NCBI RefSeq assembly: GCF_015645445.1
Contig: NZ_JADOGI010000001.1
Span: 62,001 to 126,000 of the forward strand
Length of the DNA stretch: 64,000 nucleotides
Origin: Nonomuraea cypriaca
GTDB taxonomy: Bacteria; Actinomycetota; Actinomycetes; Streptosporangiales; Streptosporangiaceae
Direction: 5' to 3'
Part shown: positions 50,398 through 58,916 of the stretch, in pieces
Position numbering within the stretch: the first letter of the stretch is position 1
Layout of the letters: the number at the start of each line of letters is the position of its first letter
Notes under the pieces: generated by a model
Seen by the model: only the letters and a program-made list of their open reading frames with translations
Told to the model about the DNA's origin: nothing
Databases searched by the model: none
Made by a program: the position numbers and the translations under genes

Positions 50398-51849
50398 ATG
50401 AGAGAAATGAACCAACCGAACATCCTGCTCATCTGCACCGACCAGCAACGCTTCGACGCGCTGGGCGCCTACGGCAACGACGAGATCGACACGCCCAACC
50501 TCGACAGGCTGGCAGAGCAGGGCGTGCTCTTCGAGAACTGCTACGTACAGAGCCCGGTCTGTGGCCCCTCCCGCGCCAGCCTGATGTCGGGCCGCTACGT
50601 TCACGCGCATGGCGCCTGGGCGAACGGCGTCGGGCTGCCCTCGCACGAGCACCTGTTCTCGCGCACCCTGGCCGACCACGGCTACGACTGCGGCCTGGCC
50701 GGGAAGTTCCACGTCGGCGGGGCGTGCTCCGGCGGCCGTCTCGAACCGCGGCTCGACGACGGCTTCCGCGTGTTCCGGTGGGCACACGACCCTTACCCCG
50801 GGTCGTCCGAGAACGCCTACCACCGGTGGCTGCGGGCCGTGCGGCCGGACCTGTACGAGTCCGCCGCCCAGGCCGGCCCCGGGGTCGGCTTCGACATGCT
50901 CCCGACGGAGTTCCACTACAGCCGGTGGATCGGCAACGAGACCATCGACTACCTGCGGCACTCACGCGACGCGGACAAGCCGTTCCTCTTCGTGGCCAAT
51001 TTCTTCGACCCGCACCACGCCTTCGGCGCGCCGAAGGAGTACGTCGACCGTTACCGCGGCAAGGCCCTGCGGCGTCCGGTCACCCGCGACCAGGAGCTCG
51101 CCGGCAAGCCGCCCGTGCTGACCGAGGCCTCGCACCGCTCCTATGCCGGCCACGCCCGCGGCTACACGGAGTACACGGAATCCGAGCTCTACGACGTCAA
51201 AGTCCACTATTACGCGATGGTGAGTCTCGTCGACGACGAGGTCGGCCGGATTCTCGCCGCTCTCGACGAGACGGGCCTGGCCGAGGACACGCTGGTCGTC
51301 TTCACCAGCGACCACGGCGAGATGCTCGGCGATCATCAGCTCATGCTGAAGGGCCCGATGATGTACGAGTGCGCCGTCCGGGTCCCACTCGTCATGCGCT
51401 GGCCGGCCGGGCTGCCCGCCGGTGAGCGGCGGGCCGAGCTCGTCCAGTGGATCGACCTGGCCACCACGTTTCTCGCCGCAACGGGCGCACCGCCCCTCCC
51501 TGGCGGGCAAGGGCTGAACCTCCTGCCGCTGGCCCGCGGCGAGCAGGACGCGCCGGTCAGGGGCTGGGCGCTGTGCGAGTACCGCAACAGCGGCCACCCG
51601 TACGAGGAGCCCGTGCACACCACGATGCTCAGGCACGACCGCCGGAAGATCGTCGTCTACCACGGTGCGCCGTCCACGACCCGGACGCGCTCCGGCGAGC
51701 TGTACGACCTGGAGACCGACCCGATGGAGCTGGACAACCTGTGGGACGACCCGGCTCATGCGGCGGTCCGGGCCGAGCTGCAGGAGTTGCTGCTCGACGT
51801 CCTGGTCGCCACCGAAGATCGCAGCCAGCCACGGATGGGGAACTGGTGA
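50398..51849 (+). CDS. Sulfatase (formylglycine-dependent, cysteine type)
   Basis: This 483-residue type I sulfatase opens with NILLICTDQQRFDALGAYG, providing the first calcium ligands. The activation motif is CGPSRASLMSGRY with Cys55, to be converted to formylglycine. The late metal site is VVFTSDHGEMLGDHQLMLKGPMM, typical of sulfatases acting on sugars (split here: SDHGEMLGDH and KGPMMYE). No signal peptide, so it should act in the cytoplasm on imported sulfated oligosaccharides. ATG 50398 or the ATG at 50407 could start it. A formylglycine-generating enzyme is not in the window. The GH2 gene follows directly. Confidence 0.93.
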   Translation: MREMNQPNILLICTDQQRFDALGAYGNDEIDTPNLDRLAEQGVLFENCYVQSPVCGPSRASLMSGRYVHAHGAWANGVGLPSHEHLFSRTLADHGYDCGLAGKFHVGGACSGGRLEPRLDDGFRVFRWAHDPYPGSSENAYHRWLRAVRPDLYESAAQAGPGVGFDMLPTEFHYSRWIGNETIDYLRHSRDADKPFLFVANFFDPHHAFGAPKEYVDRYRGKALRRPVTRDQELAGKPPVLTEASHRSYAGHARGYTEYTESELYDVKVHYYAMVSLVDDEVGRILAALDETGLAEDTLVVFTSDHGEMLGDHQLMLKGPMMYECAVRVPLVMRWPAGLPAGERRAELVQWIDLATTFLAATGAPPLPGGQGLNLLPLARGEQDAPVRGWALCEYRNSGHPYEEPVHTTMLRHDRRKIVVYHGAPSTTRTRSGELYDLETDPMELDNLWDDPAHAAVRAELQELLLDVLVATEDRSQPRMGNW

Positions 51850-51875
51850 GGGAACCCGTCAAGAAGGTGAGCACC

Positions 51876-53696
51876 ATGCCTCAGAGCTCCGCCGTCCCCC
51901 GCCCGGAGTACCCGCGACCGCAGTTCACCCGCACCGCATGGCAGTGTCTGAACGGAACCTGGCAGTTCGAGAGGGATCCCGGTGACTCCGGGCTGGAGCG
52001 AGGACTGCTCGACCGGGACCTGAACGGCGAGATCGTCGTGCCGTTCTGCCCGGAGGCACCTCTGTCCGGCGTCGACGACCCCGACTTCCATCCGGCCGTC
52101 TGGTACCGCCGTACCGTCCGGGTGCCGGAAGAGTGGGCGGGGCAGCGGGTGCTGCTGCACTTCCAGGCGGTGGACCACGACGCCACGGTGTGGGTGGACG
52201 GCGTCGAAGCCTGCCGGCACCGGGGCGGATTCACCCCGTTCTCCTGTGACCTGGCCGCCGCGGCCGACCCGGCGCACACGTACACCGTGGTCATACGCGC
52301 CCGCGACCCCCGCACCGGACCCCAGGCGCGTGGCAAGCAGGCGGTCACCTTCCGCGGCACCGGCCCACTCTACGGGCGCACCACTGGCATCTGGCAGACC
52401 GTGTGGTGCGAGCCTGTGCCCGACGTACACCTCGGCCGGCCGCGTATCACGCCGAACGTCGCGGCGTCCGCGTTGCGGGTCACCGTGCCGGTGTCGGCCA
52501 ACCGCGCCGGGCACCGGGTCCGGGTGACGGTGTCGGACCAGTCCGGTGCCGTCACACAGGCACAGGCGCGCGCCGACCTAGACCTGGCCGCCGAGGTGTG
52601 GTTGCCGCTGCCGGACGACCGGGTGCGGCTGTGGAGCCCCGAGGATCCGCACTTGTACGATCTGCGCATCGACCTGCTTGACGGCGACGGCGCCGTGACC
52701 GACAGCGCCGCGAGCTACGCGGGGCTGCGCTCGGTGGCCATCGACGGACACGCCGTCCTGCTCAACGGCGCGGTGCGCTTCCAGCGGCTCGTGCTCGACC
52801 AGGGCTACCATCCCGACGGCCTCATGACCGCGCCCACGGACGAGGCCCTGCGCCGCGACATCGAGCTGGCCATGGCGGCGGGGTTCAACGGCGCCCGGCT
52901 GCACCAGAAGGTGTTCGAGGAGCGGTATCTGTACCACGCCGACCGGGCAGGCTTCCTGGTTTGGGGCGAGTTCGGAGACTGGGGAGCCAATGCCGGCGGG
53001 CCTGCCGGGAACAACCAGCAGCCGACCGCGTCGTTCCTGACCCAGTGGCTGGAGGCGGTCGAGCGCGACTACTCCCATCCGAGCATCGTCGGCTGGTGCC
53101 CGCTCAACGAGACCTGGCAGCGGCTGCACGACGAGATCACCGTGCTCGACGACGTCACCCGGGGCATGTACCTGGCCACGAAAGCGGCCGACCGCACCCG
53201 CCCGGTTGTCGACGCGTCCGGCTACGCGCACCGCGTCCCCGGCGCCGACGTCTACGACTCGCACTGCTACGAGCAGGATCCCGAGGTGTTCGGCAAGCTG
53301 ATGGCGGGCCTGGCCGACGGGACGCCCTTCGTCAACGCCGATCCCGACGGCACGGCGTGGTCGGTGCCGTACCAGGGGCAGCCGTACTTCTGCAGCGAGT
53401 TCGGCGGCATCTGGTGGAACCCCGACGCGCGCCCGGGGGAGAGCTCCTGGGGATACGGTGAACGGCCCACGAGCGAGGAAGAGCTCCAGCAGCGGTTCGC
53501 CGGGCTGACCGCCGTCCTGCTGGACGACCCCCGGATGTTCGGCTACTGCTACACGCAGCTCACCGACGTCTTCCAGGAGCAGAACGGCATTTACCGCTTC
53601 GACCGTACGAGCAAGCTGGACGTCTCGCGGATCCGTGCGGCACAACAACGCCCGGCCGCCATCGAGCAGTCCCCGCCGAGGCCGGAGGCTGGGTGA
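51876..53696 (+). CDS. GH2-family glycosidase (beta-galactosidase/beta-glucuronidase-like)
   Basis: This is a 606-residue GH2 enzyme with a jelly-roll sugar-binding domain (RTAWQCLNGTWQFERDP ... VWYRRTVRVPEEW), an Ig-like domain (about 180-300) and a TIM barrel. The acid/base Glu412 is in WCPLNETWQ and the nucleophile Glu508 in YFCSEFGGIWW. No signal peptide, so it is cytoplasmic like the sulfatase. GAAGGTG lies before the ATG; a GTG at 51846 overlapping the sulfatase stop is an alternative start. It probably trims the desulfated oligosaccharide; linkage and sugar cannot be read from sequence. Confidence 0.92.
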   Translation: MPQSSAVPRPEYPRPQFTRTAWQCLNGTWQFERDPGDSGLERGLLDRDLNGEIVVPFCPEAPLSGVDDPDFHPAVWYRRTVRVPEEWAGQRVLLHFQAVDHDATVWVDGVEACRHRGGFTPFSCDLAAAADPAHTYTVVIRARDPRTGPQARGKQAVTFRGTGPLYGRTTGIWQTVWCEPVPDVHLGRPRITPNVAASALRVTVPVSANRAGHRVRVTVSDQSGAVTQAQARADLDLAAEVWLPLPDDRVRLWSPEDPHLYDLRIDLLDGDGAVTDSAASYAGLRSVAIDGHAVLLNGAVRFQRLVLDQGYHPDGLMTAPTDEALRRDIELAMAAGFNGARLHQKVFEERYLYHADRAGFLVWGEFGDWGANAGGPAGNNQQPTASFLTQWLEAVERDYSHPSIVGWCPLNETWQRLHDEITVLDDVTRGMYLATKAADRTRPVVDASGYAHRVPGADVYDSHCYEQDPEVFGKLMAGLADGTPFVNADPDGTAWSVPYQGQPYFCSEFGGIWWNPDARPGESSWGYGERPTSEEELQQRFAGLTAVLLDDPRMFGYCYTQLTDVFQEQNGIYRFDRTSKLDVSRIRAAQQRPAAIEQSPPRPEAG

Positions 53697-53717
53697 TGCC
53701 AGCGTCAAGAACAGACC

Positions 53718-53772
53718 GGCCCCGATCCCGATCCCGGCCCCGATCCCTGCCCCGATCCCGGCCCCGATCCCG
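53718..53772. repeat. GATCCC/GGCCCC hexamer tandem repeat
   Basis: The hexamers CCCGAT and CCCGGC/CCTGCC alternate for about nine units directly after the GH2 gene. An open plus-strand frame (53635-53928) would encode a PIPIPAPIPAPIP run followed by a possible helix (FAIALINVCALLSATAPALTA). That frame has no start codon outside the GH2 gene, so I do not call it as a gene. Confidence 0.7.
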
Positions 53773-53872
53773 AAGAAGCGCCGGACGTTCGCCATCGCGT
53801 TGATCAACGTCTGCGCGCTGCTGTCCGCGACGGCCCCGGCCCTCACGGCCCCCGCTGACGACCACGCCGCGC

Positions 53873-55420
53873 TCATCGGGGCGATGATCGCAGATGCCGT
53901 TGGTCCGGGGATTCCGGCTTCCCGATGAGGGCCGTTACTCCGAGCGCGCCCGCCAGAGGGAAGAGAACGAGAGCCGGGAGCTGGTACCGCCAGGAGAACA
54001 TGGACGCGGCCGACATCGTCAGCAGGGCGATCCCGGCGATCGAGGGCAGCAGGCAGGCGGCCCGCAGGCCCGGTGGCCCGGCCGTACGGCGCCTCCCCAG
54101 CCCCGCCGCTCCCAGCAGCCCGGCGATCATCCCCGCCGCCGACAGCGGCCCTGGCATGTAGCCGAAGTCCTGATAGCCGCGGAGGAAGCGGGCCCACGAC
54201 GCGTCCGCGGCGGGCGGCTCCCCACCGTACTCACGCGTGATCTGCGCCGGATCGTGCCCGCTGTACGCCGGGTAACGCTCCTGGAACCGCCACCGTTCGA
54301 GAGGAACATCGGTCGAGGCGGCCGTCCGGACCGGTGCGAAGCCCTTCGCGAAATCGTGTGCGACAGCGTACGCGACATCGAGCGGCTGGTTGAGTATGAC
54401 GTGGACGCCAAAGTCGTACAGCGCCTCCTGCCGGGTCATCGAGCGGGGAGCCGCGACGGTGTGCGACGGCGAGCCGGGGTCGTGCGCATAATAGTCGGGG
54501 CCTTGGCGCGCGGCGATCGGTTCCCTCGGGCAGAGCCGGATGACGTGATCGGGCGCGCCCGCGGCGCGCAGCCCGTCGCAGTCGGCGATCGGGGCCACCC
54601 GCGCGTACAATAACGTGCCCGACACCGCGCTGGAAAACCGGAAGCCCTTCCCGTAGTAGAGCGACCAGGAAGAGTAGAGCAGCAGCGGCGCGGCGAAGCA
54701 CGCCAGGATGAGCGCGAGCACGCCGATCCTGCGCCGCCGGGGTGATCGCCAGACGAGCACGACCGCGCAGACCGCGACGACCACGAGGGCCATGCCGACA
54801 GACCGGACGGTCACCGCGAGGCCGAACAGCAGTCCACTGGCCGATATCGCCGGCAGGGAGGGGGATCCGGGGGACCACAGCAGCGCTGCGAGGCCGCCGA
54901 GCAGTAGTGCCTGAAACAGCGTGTCCGACATGATGTTGTGCTCGATCTGCAGCTGATAGGCGTCGAGCAGCACCGGAGCGGACGCCGCCGCCGCCAGCCA
55001 CCTGCGCACGTTCCAGCGGATCAGCAACGCGTAGATCCCCGCGCCCATGGCGAGGCCGAGCACGTGCTGCACGAGGGCGACCAGGGCGAGGTCGCGGAAT
55101 GGGAGGATCCAGCTCAGCAGGAGCACCGGATAACCCAGCGGGTTCAACCCACCCGGCTCGAGGGTTCTCGTCAGCTCCAGGTAGCGGATGCTGTCGATGT
55201 AGATCAGGGCGGGCTGGTAGGCCGCATGCGTGGCGATCCGCAGCGTGGCGCCCGCGGTGAGCAGCACGAGGAGCGCCCAGTGCCGGCGGCACATCCGCCA
55301 TGCCTCGCCCGGCCCGGCACCTGTCGACCCACGCCGTTCGAGCAGGCGTTCCCGCGCTGCCGTCACCAATGCCGTCGCCAAGCCGCGCACCTCCAGAGAT
55401 CTCCGTCCAACCCTAGCCAT
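53873..55420 (-). CDS. Polytopic membrane protein, GT-C glycosyltransferase-like
   Basis: This 515-residue integral membrane protein has roughly ten helices (for example WALLVLLTAGATLRIATHA and VGMALVVVAVCAVVLVW). The first loop has YIDSIRYLELTRTLEPGGLNPLGYPVLL, resembling the acidic catalytic loop followed by GYP of dolichyl/polyprenyl-phosphate-sugar glycosyltransferases (GT-C fold). A large extracytoplasmic segment (about 300-410) and C-terminal helices follow. The start is the ATG of MARVGRRSLE; the longer frame has no support. It is probably a lipid-linked sugar transferase for cell-surface polymers. It stands alone between a repeat and a pseudogene. Confidence 0.7.
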   Translation of the reverse strand: MARVGRRSLEVRGLATALVTAARERLLERRGSTGAGPGEAWRMCRRHWALLVLLTAGATLRIATHAAYQPALIYIDSIRYLELTRTLEPGGLNPLGYPVLLLSWILPFRDLALVALVQHVLGLAMGAGIYALLIRWNVRRWLAAAASAPVLLDAYQLQIEHNIMSDTLFQALLLGGLAALLWSPGSPSLPAISASGLLFGLAVTVRSVGMALVVVAVCAVVLVWRSPRRRRIGVLALILACFAAPLLLYSSWSLYYGKGFRFSSAVSGTLLYARVAPIADCDGLRAAGAPDHVIRLCPREPIAARQGPDYYAHDPGSPSHTVAAPRSMTRQEALYDFGVHVILNQPLDVAYAVAHDFAKGFAPVRTAASTDVPLERWRFQERYPAYSGHDPAQITREYGGEPPAADASWARFLRGYQDFGYMPGPLSAAGMIAGLLGAAGLGRRRTAGPPGLRAACLLPSIAGIALLTMSAASMFSWRYQLPALVLFPLAGALGVTALIGKPESPDQRHLRSSPR

Positions 55421-55535
55421 AGCTACTTGCCCCTGAAAAAGCGGTGGTGGAGCGGCGCTATCGGACGGTCGAGCGTCTCGATTTCTTGGCGGCGGTCGTC
55501 GGTCTGGCCTGTCTACCCGGGCCACGCCCCCGGCC

Positions 55536-56112
55536 TCAGCGACGGATCACGGTCATCCGGTGGAGGTGGTAGGCGAAGATGCCCAGCCCGCCCCAGATCT
55601 GGGCGAACCGTCGAGGCCGGCTCGGATCCGCAGGTAGCGTACCCACACTGACATCTAGCCCAGGGACCGCGCAGATCACGTCGGTGGGGCGCGGCCTCGA
55701 ACCAGTCGACGTCCAGTGGGTATCCGACCGGTGTGAACGCGAGTTCCATGAAGGCTCTCCGCCGTTCGTCATAGGCGTGAGGTGGAAACAGCGGCAGATC
55801 CACCAGGTGCTCGTCGAGGTCGCTGGACCTCGCCGTCGGCGTATCTCGTGCCGCCGCTGTGGACAATGGTCAGCGATCGGCTATCGACCGCCCGTCTGAT
55901 GCCAAGCATCGTGTTCTCGTCGGCGAACAGGTTGAGGACCTTGACCCACCCGGTGATCGCCGCGTGCGCGGGGAGCACGACTGCAACAGATGGAACGTCC
56001 AGGCGGGCCGGAGCCTCTTTGTGGCCTTGGCGAGTACCTCGCCGATGACGACGCCGAACGCCGAAACTGGCCTGACCTTGATAAACGCGAGCATCAACTC
56101 ACTCGACATCAC
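55536..56112 (-). pseudogene. Multiply frameshifted gene, family not recognised
   Basis: Successive minus-strand frames join into one plausible protein. MMSSELMLAFIKVRPVSAFG ... LLQSCS (from 56112) is followed in a second frame by AAITGWVKVLNLFADENTM ... YADGEVQ. A third frame gives LDEHLVDLPLFPPHAYDERR ... DVDWFEAAPHRRDLRGPW, and a fourth ends FAQIWGGLGIFAYHLHRM TVIRR then stop. Each segment has protein-like composition and they abut without overlap of good coding. Three frameshifts within 580 bp indicate a dead gene, or less likely sequencing error. The stretch 55421-55535 shows nothing I can name. Confidence 0.5.
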
Positions 56113-56263
56113 GAATTAAAGATCAGTAGCGCAGCCGACGGCCACGCCACCCGTTCCCACCAGCGCCGTCAGGCAGAGGCGGATAGTGCCGAGTTCGGTC
56201 TAGGTCCGACATATCAGTTGTTCTACCCGGCGCTGCAGGCTAACTAGACATAGCATCTCTGTC

Positions 56264-56896
56264 ATGGACGCCCGTAAGTGGCTCAACGGTGTAAGCCGCG
56301 AAGACGCTCTCGTCGTTGCAGCAACTAATCTCATCGCGATGCTCCTCGGTGCAGCAACCAGTCTTGGCTGGCTCGATTCGGGATCGGTGGCCCTTTTTGT
56401 CGGATTCGCTGCGCTGGTCGCCGCGGTGCTCGTGCTCATCCGCAAGCCGATGCCGGCCCCGCCTTCGCTGACCTTGATCGTCGTGCTCCTCACGGTTGCC
56501 ACCCCGGCTGCGGTTGGGATGGCGGCCCACGGGCTTGTCCAGGCGATCGCCGTGGAGAACAGCCGTGCCTTGGGTGTGAGTTGGAGTCCGGACCGCCTCT
56601 CCCCGGGAGGCGTGGCCCAGGCGGTCGTTGCCGTTGAAGGTGAATATGGACGCCTGCGTGTTCCCGTGTCGTACAGAGATCCCGATCAGGAACAAGGATC
56701 GTGTCCAAATAACCGTGTCTCCGTGACGATGGACGACCAACCACCGAGTCAAGGTGTCAAGAGTTTCAACAACGGGGATTTCGCTGAATTCGAGCTGCCA
56801 GAGGGCAAGAAAAGCGTCACCCTGTACATGAAGCTGGAGGCGACGCAGAATTGCTCGATCATCATCCAGACGCGAGATGTCGCGTTTTACCAGTAG
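56264..56896 (+). CDS. Membrane protein of unknown function with extracytoplasmic domain
   Basis: This is a 210-residue protein with about three N-terminal helices (ALVVAATNLIAMLLGAATSLG, ALFVGFAALVAAVLVLI and LTLIVVLLTVATPAAVGMAAHG). An outside domain of about 100 residues with two cysteines (GSCPNNRVSVTMDD and ATQNCSIIIQTRD) looks like a beta-sandwich. No family recognised. No ribosome binding site is seen; TAGCAT at 56251-56256 lies 7 nt before the ATG, so it may be leaderless. It is followed after 12 bp by a binding-protein gene, implying a joint function. Confidence 0.7.
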   Translation: MDARKWLNGVSREDALVVAATNLIAMLLGAATSLGWLDSGSVALFVGFAALVAAVLVLIRKPMPAPPSLTLIVVLLTVATPAAVGMAAHGLVQAIAVENSRALGVSWSPDRLSPGGVAQAVVAVEGEYGRLRVPVSYRDPDQEQGSCPNNRVSVTMDDQPPSQGVKSFNNGDFAEFELPEGKKSVTLYMKLEATQNCSIIIQTRDVAFYQ

Positions 56897-56908
56897 ACAG
56901 AGGTTGGA

Positions 56909-57844
56909 ATGAAAGTTGGTGTTCTGGCGACAGCACTTCTAGTCGAGGCGGCGCTTCTATCGGCGCTGGCTGCCTGTGGGGGTAGCCCTCCGAAGCCTCA
57001 GCTTCCCTCACCCCTGAACGAAGGTATCGTTGCGGTCGGCGTCAAGCCATACCCGAGCTTTTTCGAGGACGTCAACGGCACCCATATCGGTTTCGAGGTG
57101 TCCGCCCGGAAAAAGATACTGAGTCATGCAGGCGCCCAGAAATCAATACCCACCCAGATATGGACGAACAACTGGGCGAGCCTGCTGGAAAAAGAACAAG
57201 TCCATCTTGTGATGGGGATGATTTCCGACAGCGACGACAGGGCAACACACTTCCGACTTGCCCGATCCTATCTCAGAACCGATATCGGGCTGCTCACCCT
57301 CGCTAACGCCGAGGAACTCAACGACGTCAGCGAGCTTGCCGGAAAGACCGTATGCACAGTAGAGGAAACCTCGGCGCACGCGACGATAGACAACCTGCAA
57401 CAAAAAGGTTATTCAATCCACTCCGTCACCGCTCCCAGTCCGACCGCGTGCATCCAGAAGGTCAAGAACGGGGAAGCGTATGCATACAGCACTGACCGAC
57501 TCATCCTGATGGGATTCTCCACCCACAATGACAGCATTGACGAGGGGACTCAAAAATCCTACTATCGAGTGCTCAACCTTAGCTTGGGGAGAGAGCAGCA
57601 CATATCAATAGTGCTGAACAAGAAGGACAGCCAGGCGTGCCAGCGCCTGGTCGACGCAATCGGCAAATACGTCGAGAGCAACGACTGGCTCGCTGATCTG
57701 CGCCACGAAGTCATCGATGAGTATCTGGAGAGGGCACCCGGCGATCCCGATATGACCGATCAGCAGGTGCGGGATAGATTCGGGCCGACCGTGCGCGACG
57801 CCGAACGCTGCACTGATCCACCACCTCCGAATGCCGTGAATTGA
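56909..57844 (+). CDS. Family 3 solute-binding lipoprotein without transporter genes
   Basis: This 311-residue protein has a lipoprotein signal (LLSALAACG, lipobox LAAC) and the family 3 (amino-acid-type) binding fold: GIVAVGVKPYPSFFEDVNGTHIGFEV, LLEKEQVHLVMGMISDSDDRATHFRLA, and ELAGKTVCTVEETSAHATI with CIQKVKNGEAYAYSTDRLIL. No permease or ATPase gene is nearby; the partner is the membrane protein encoded 12 bp upstream. Base composition is less GC-rich than the operons, hinting at transfer. It may be a ligand sensor. Confidence 0.85.
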   Translation: MKVGVLATALLVEAALLSALAACGGSPPKPQLPSPLNEGIVAVGVKPYPSFFEDVNGTHIGFEVSARKKILSHAGAQKSIPTQIWTNNWASLLEKEQVHLVMGMISDSDDRATHFRLARSYLRTDIGLLTLANAEELNDVSELAGKTVCTVEETSAHATIDNLQQKGYSIHSVTAPSPTACIQKVKNGEAYAYSTDRLILMGFSTHNDSIDEGTQKSYYRVLNLSLGREQHISIVLNKKDSQACQRLVDAIGKYVESNDWLADLRHEVIDEYLERAPGDPDMTDQQVRDRFGPTVRDAERCTDPPPPNAVN

Positions 57845-58139
57845 CACGGATGTAGAGGGGTCGGCGCTGTCGACTCCGATGTGCCTGCACTCGCAGTCGG
57901 GGCCCTATGTGTGCGTCCAAGGGCCCCGTCCGAGCGCTGGAAGCCAAGCTGACGCCCAGGCATGGCGTGCGCTTCGCCGAAACAACGACCTTCGTGAACG
58001 GCACCGAGGAGAGGCAGGCCCAGGAGCGGAAGGGGGCCTTCGAGTTCGACGAGAAGGGCGTCAAAGCCTTCGACGTCACGACGGTCCCACGCGCTTACGG
58101 GCGGCAACGGGTCATCGGGATCGGCAGATTGTGCGGTAT

Positions 58140-58379
58140 TCAGTACTGCCAGATGGCGCTGCGACGGTGTCGTGTGGGGTGGACTTCGAGATCATCGATA
58201 GCCTCGACGGCGAGACGGCCATCGGTTGTGGCGTTGGCCCTCTGCCGGATGGCTGCGAGCCTGAGACGCAGGCGCTGGCGGGCCTGGCGCTCCTCGATGT
58301 CGGCCCACTCTGATACCGACCGGTCTCGAGGATCAGCTCTGGCCCAGGAGTAGACATCGACCTTGTGGCGGAGGGACAT
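58140..58379 (-). CDS. Small hypothetical protein
   Basis: This 79-residue frame (start MSLRHKVDVYSWARADPRD, end RHRRSAIWQY) contains an acidic/arginine-rich helix (EWADIEERQARQRLRLRLAAI). Codon use is compatible with coding, but no ribosome binding site or family is recognised. The surrounding stretch 57845-58606 shows no other gene I can support; a plus-strand frame at 57907-58100 (FEFDEKGVKAFDVTTVPRAYG) might be another relic. Confidence 0.3.
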   Translation of the reverse strand: MSLRHKVDVYSWARADPRDRSVSEWADIEERQARQRLRLRLAAIRQRANATTDGRLAVEAIDDLEVHPTRHRRSAIWQY

Positions 58380-58606
58380 CGGGCGTGGCCGGTGACCGGC
58401 TCGCTGTGCCTGTCGCAGGCACCTGGCACTGTAATGGAGACCAACTATCGTCACCGATCGCCATGGGGTTCCCCTCAGGCAACCCCCGTCGAGAATCGGA
58501 CGATCGATGTGATGAGCAGTGCGGGACATGAGGCTCCCTGAGTAGCACCGCCAGTATTTCCTGGCGCACTACTGGAAGCCGGTCGGTCCCGTTGATCGCT
58601 GTTGAG

Positions 58607-58772
58607 TCATGGCCGGACCATAGCATTGCGGGCGGCGAGGTAGGCGCTCCAGTCCCGTTTGGCATGTCGGCCCAGCGAACGGCGGTGTTGATGTGCAGGC
58701 CGAGGATGTTCAGCCAGGACCGGCGCGGGGATGTCCTCGACCAGGGCGATGAGGGCAGCGTCGCGGCGGCGA
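58607..58772 (-). pseudogene. Tyrosine recombinase C-terminal remnant, frameshifted
   Basis: Minus-strand pieces in three frames join as RDAALIALVEDIPAPVLAE, then LGLHINTAVRWA, then HAKRDWSAYLAARN. This order reproduces the C-terminal tail common in a family of actinobacterial tyrosine recombinase-like integrases (pattern LAxxLGLHINTAVRW...RDW..YLAAR, from memory). No catalytic Arg/His/Tyr region is present. It marks this region as a former integration site. Confidence 0.55.
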
Positions 58773-58916
58773 TGATCTGCCGTTCACCGACCGCGGCTTC
58801 CTTGGTAAGACCGAGGACACCTCAACCGGCCTCGACTACCTGTCGGCCCGCTGATCGAACCGTCCCGGACAGTCAGCCGGGACGCGGTGTCCCGGCTGGT
58901 CGCCTCGGCCGCAGGC

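Noticed and set aside
53635..53928. Small gene encoding a PIPAPIP-repeat protein
   Set aside because: Its only start lies inside the GH2 coding region, there is no ribosome binding site, and the repeat alone can keep the frame open.
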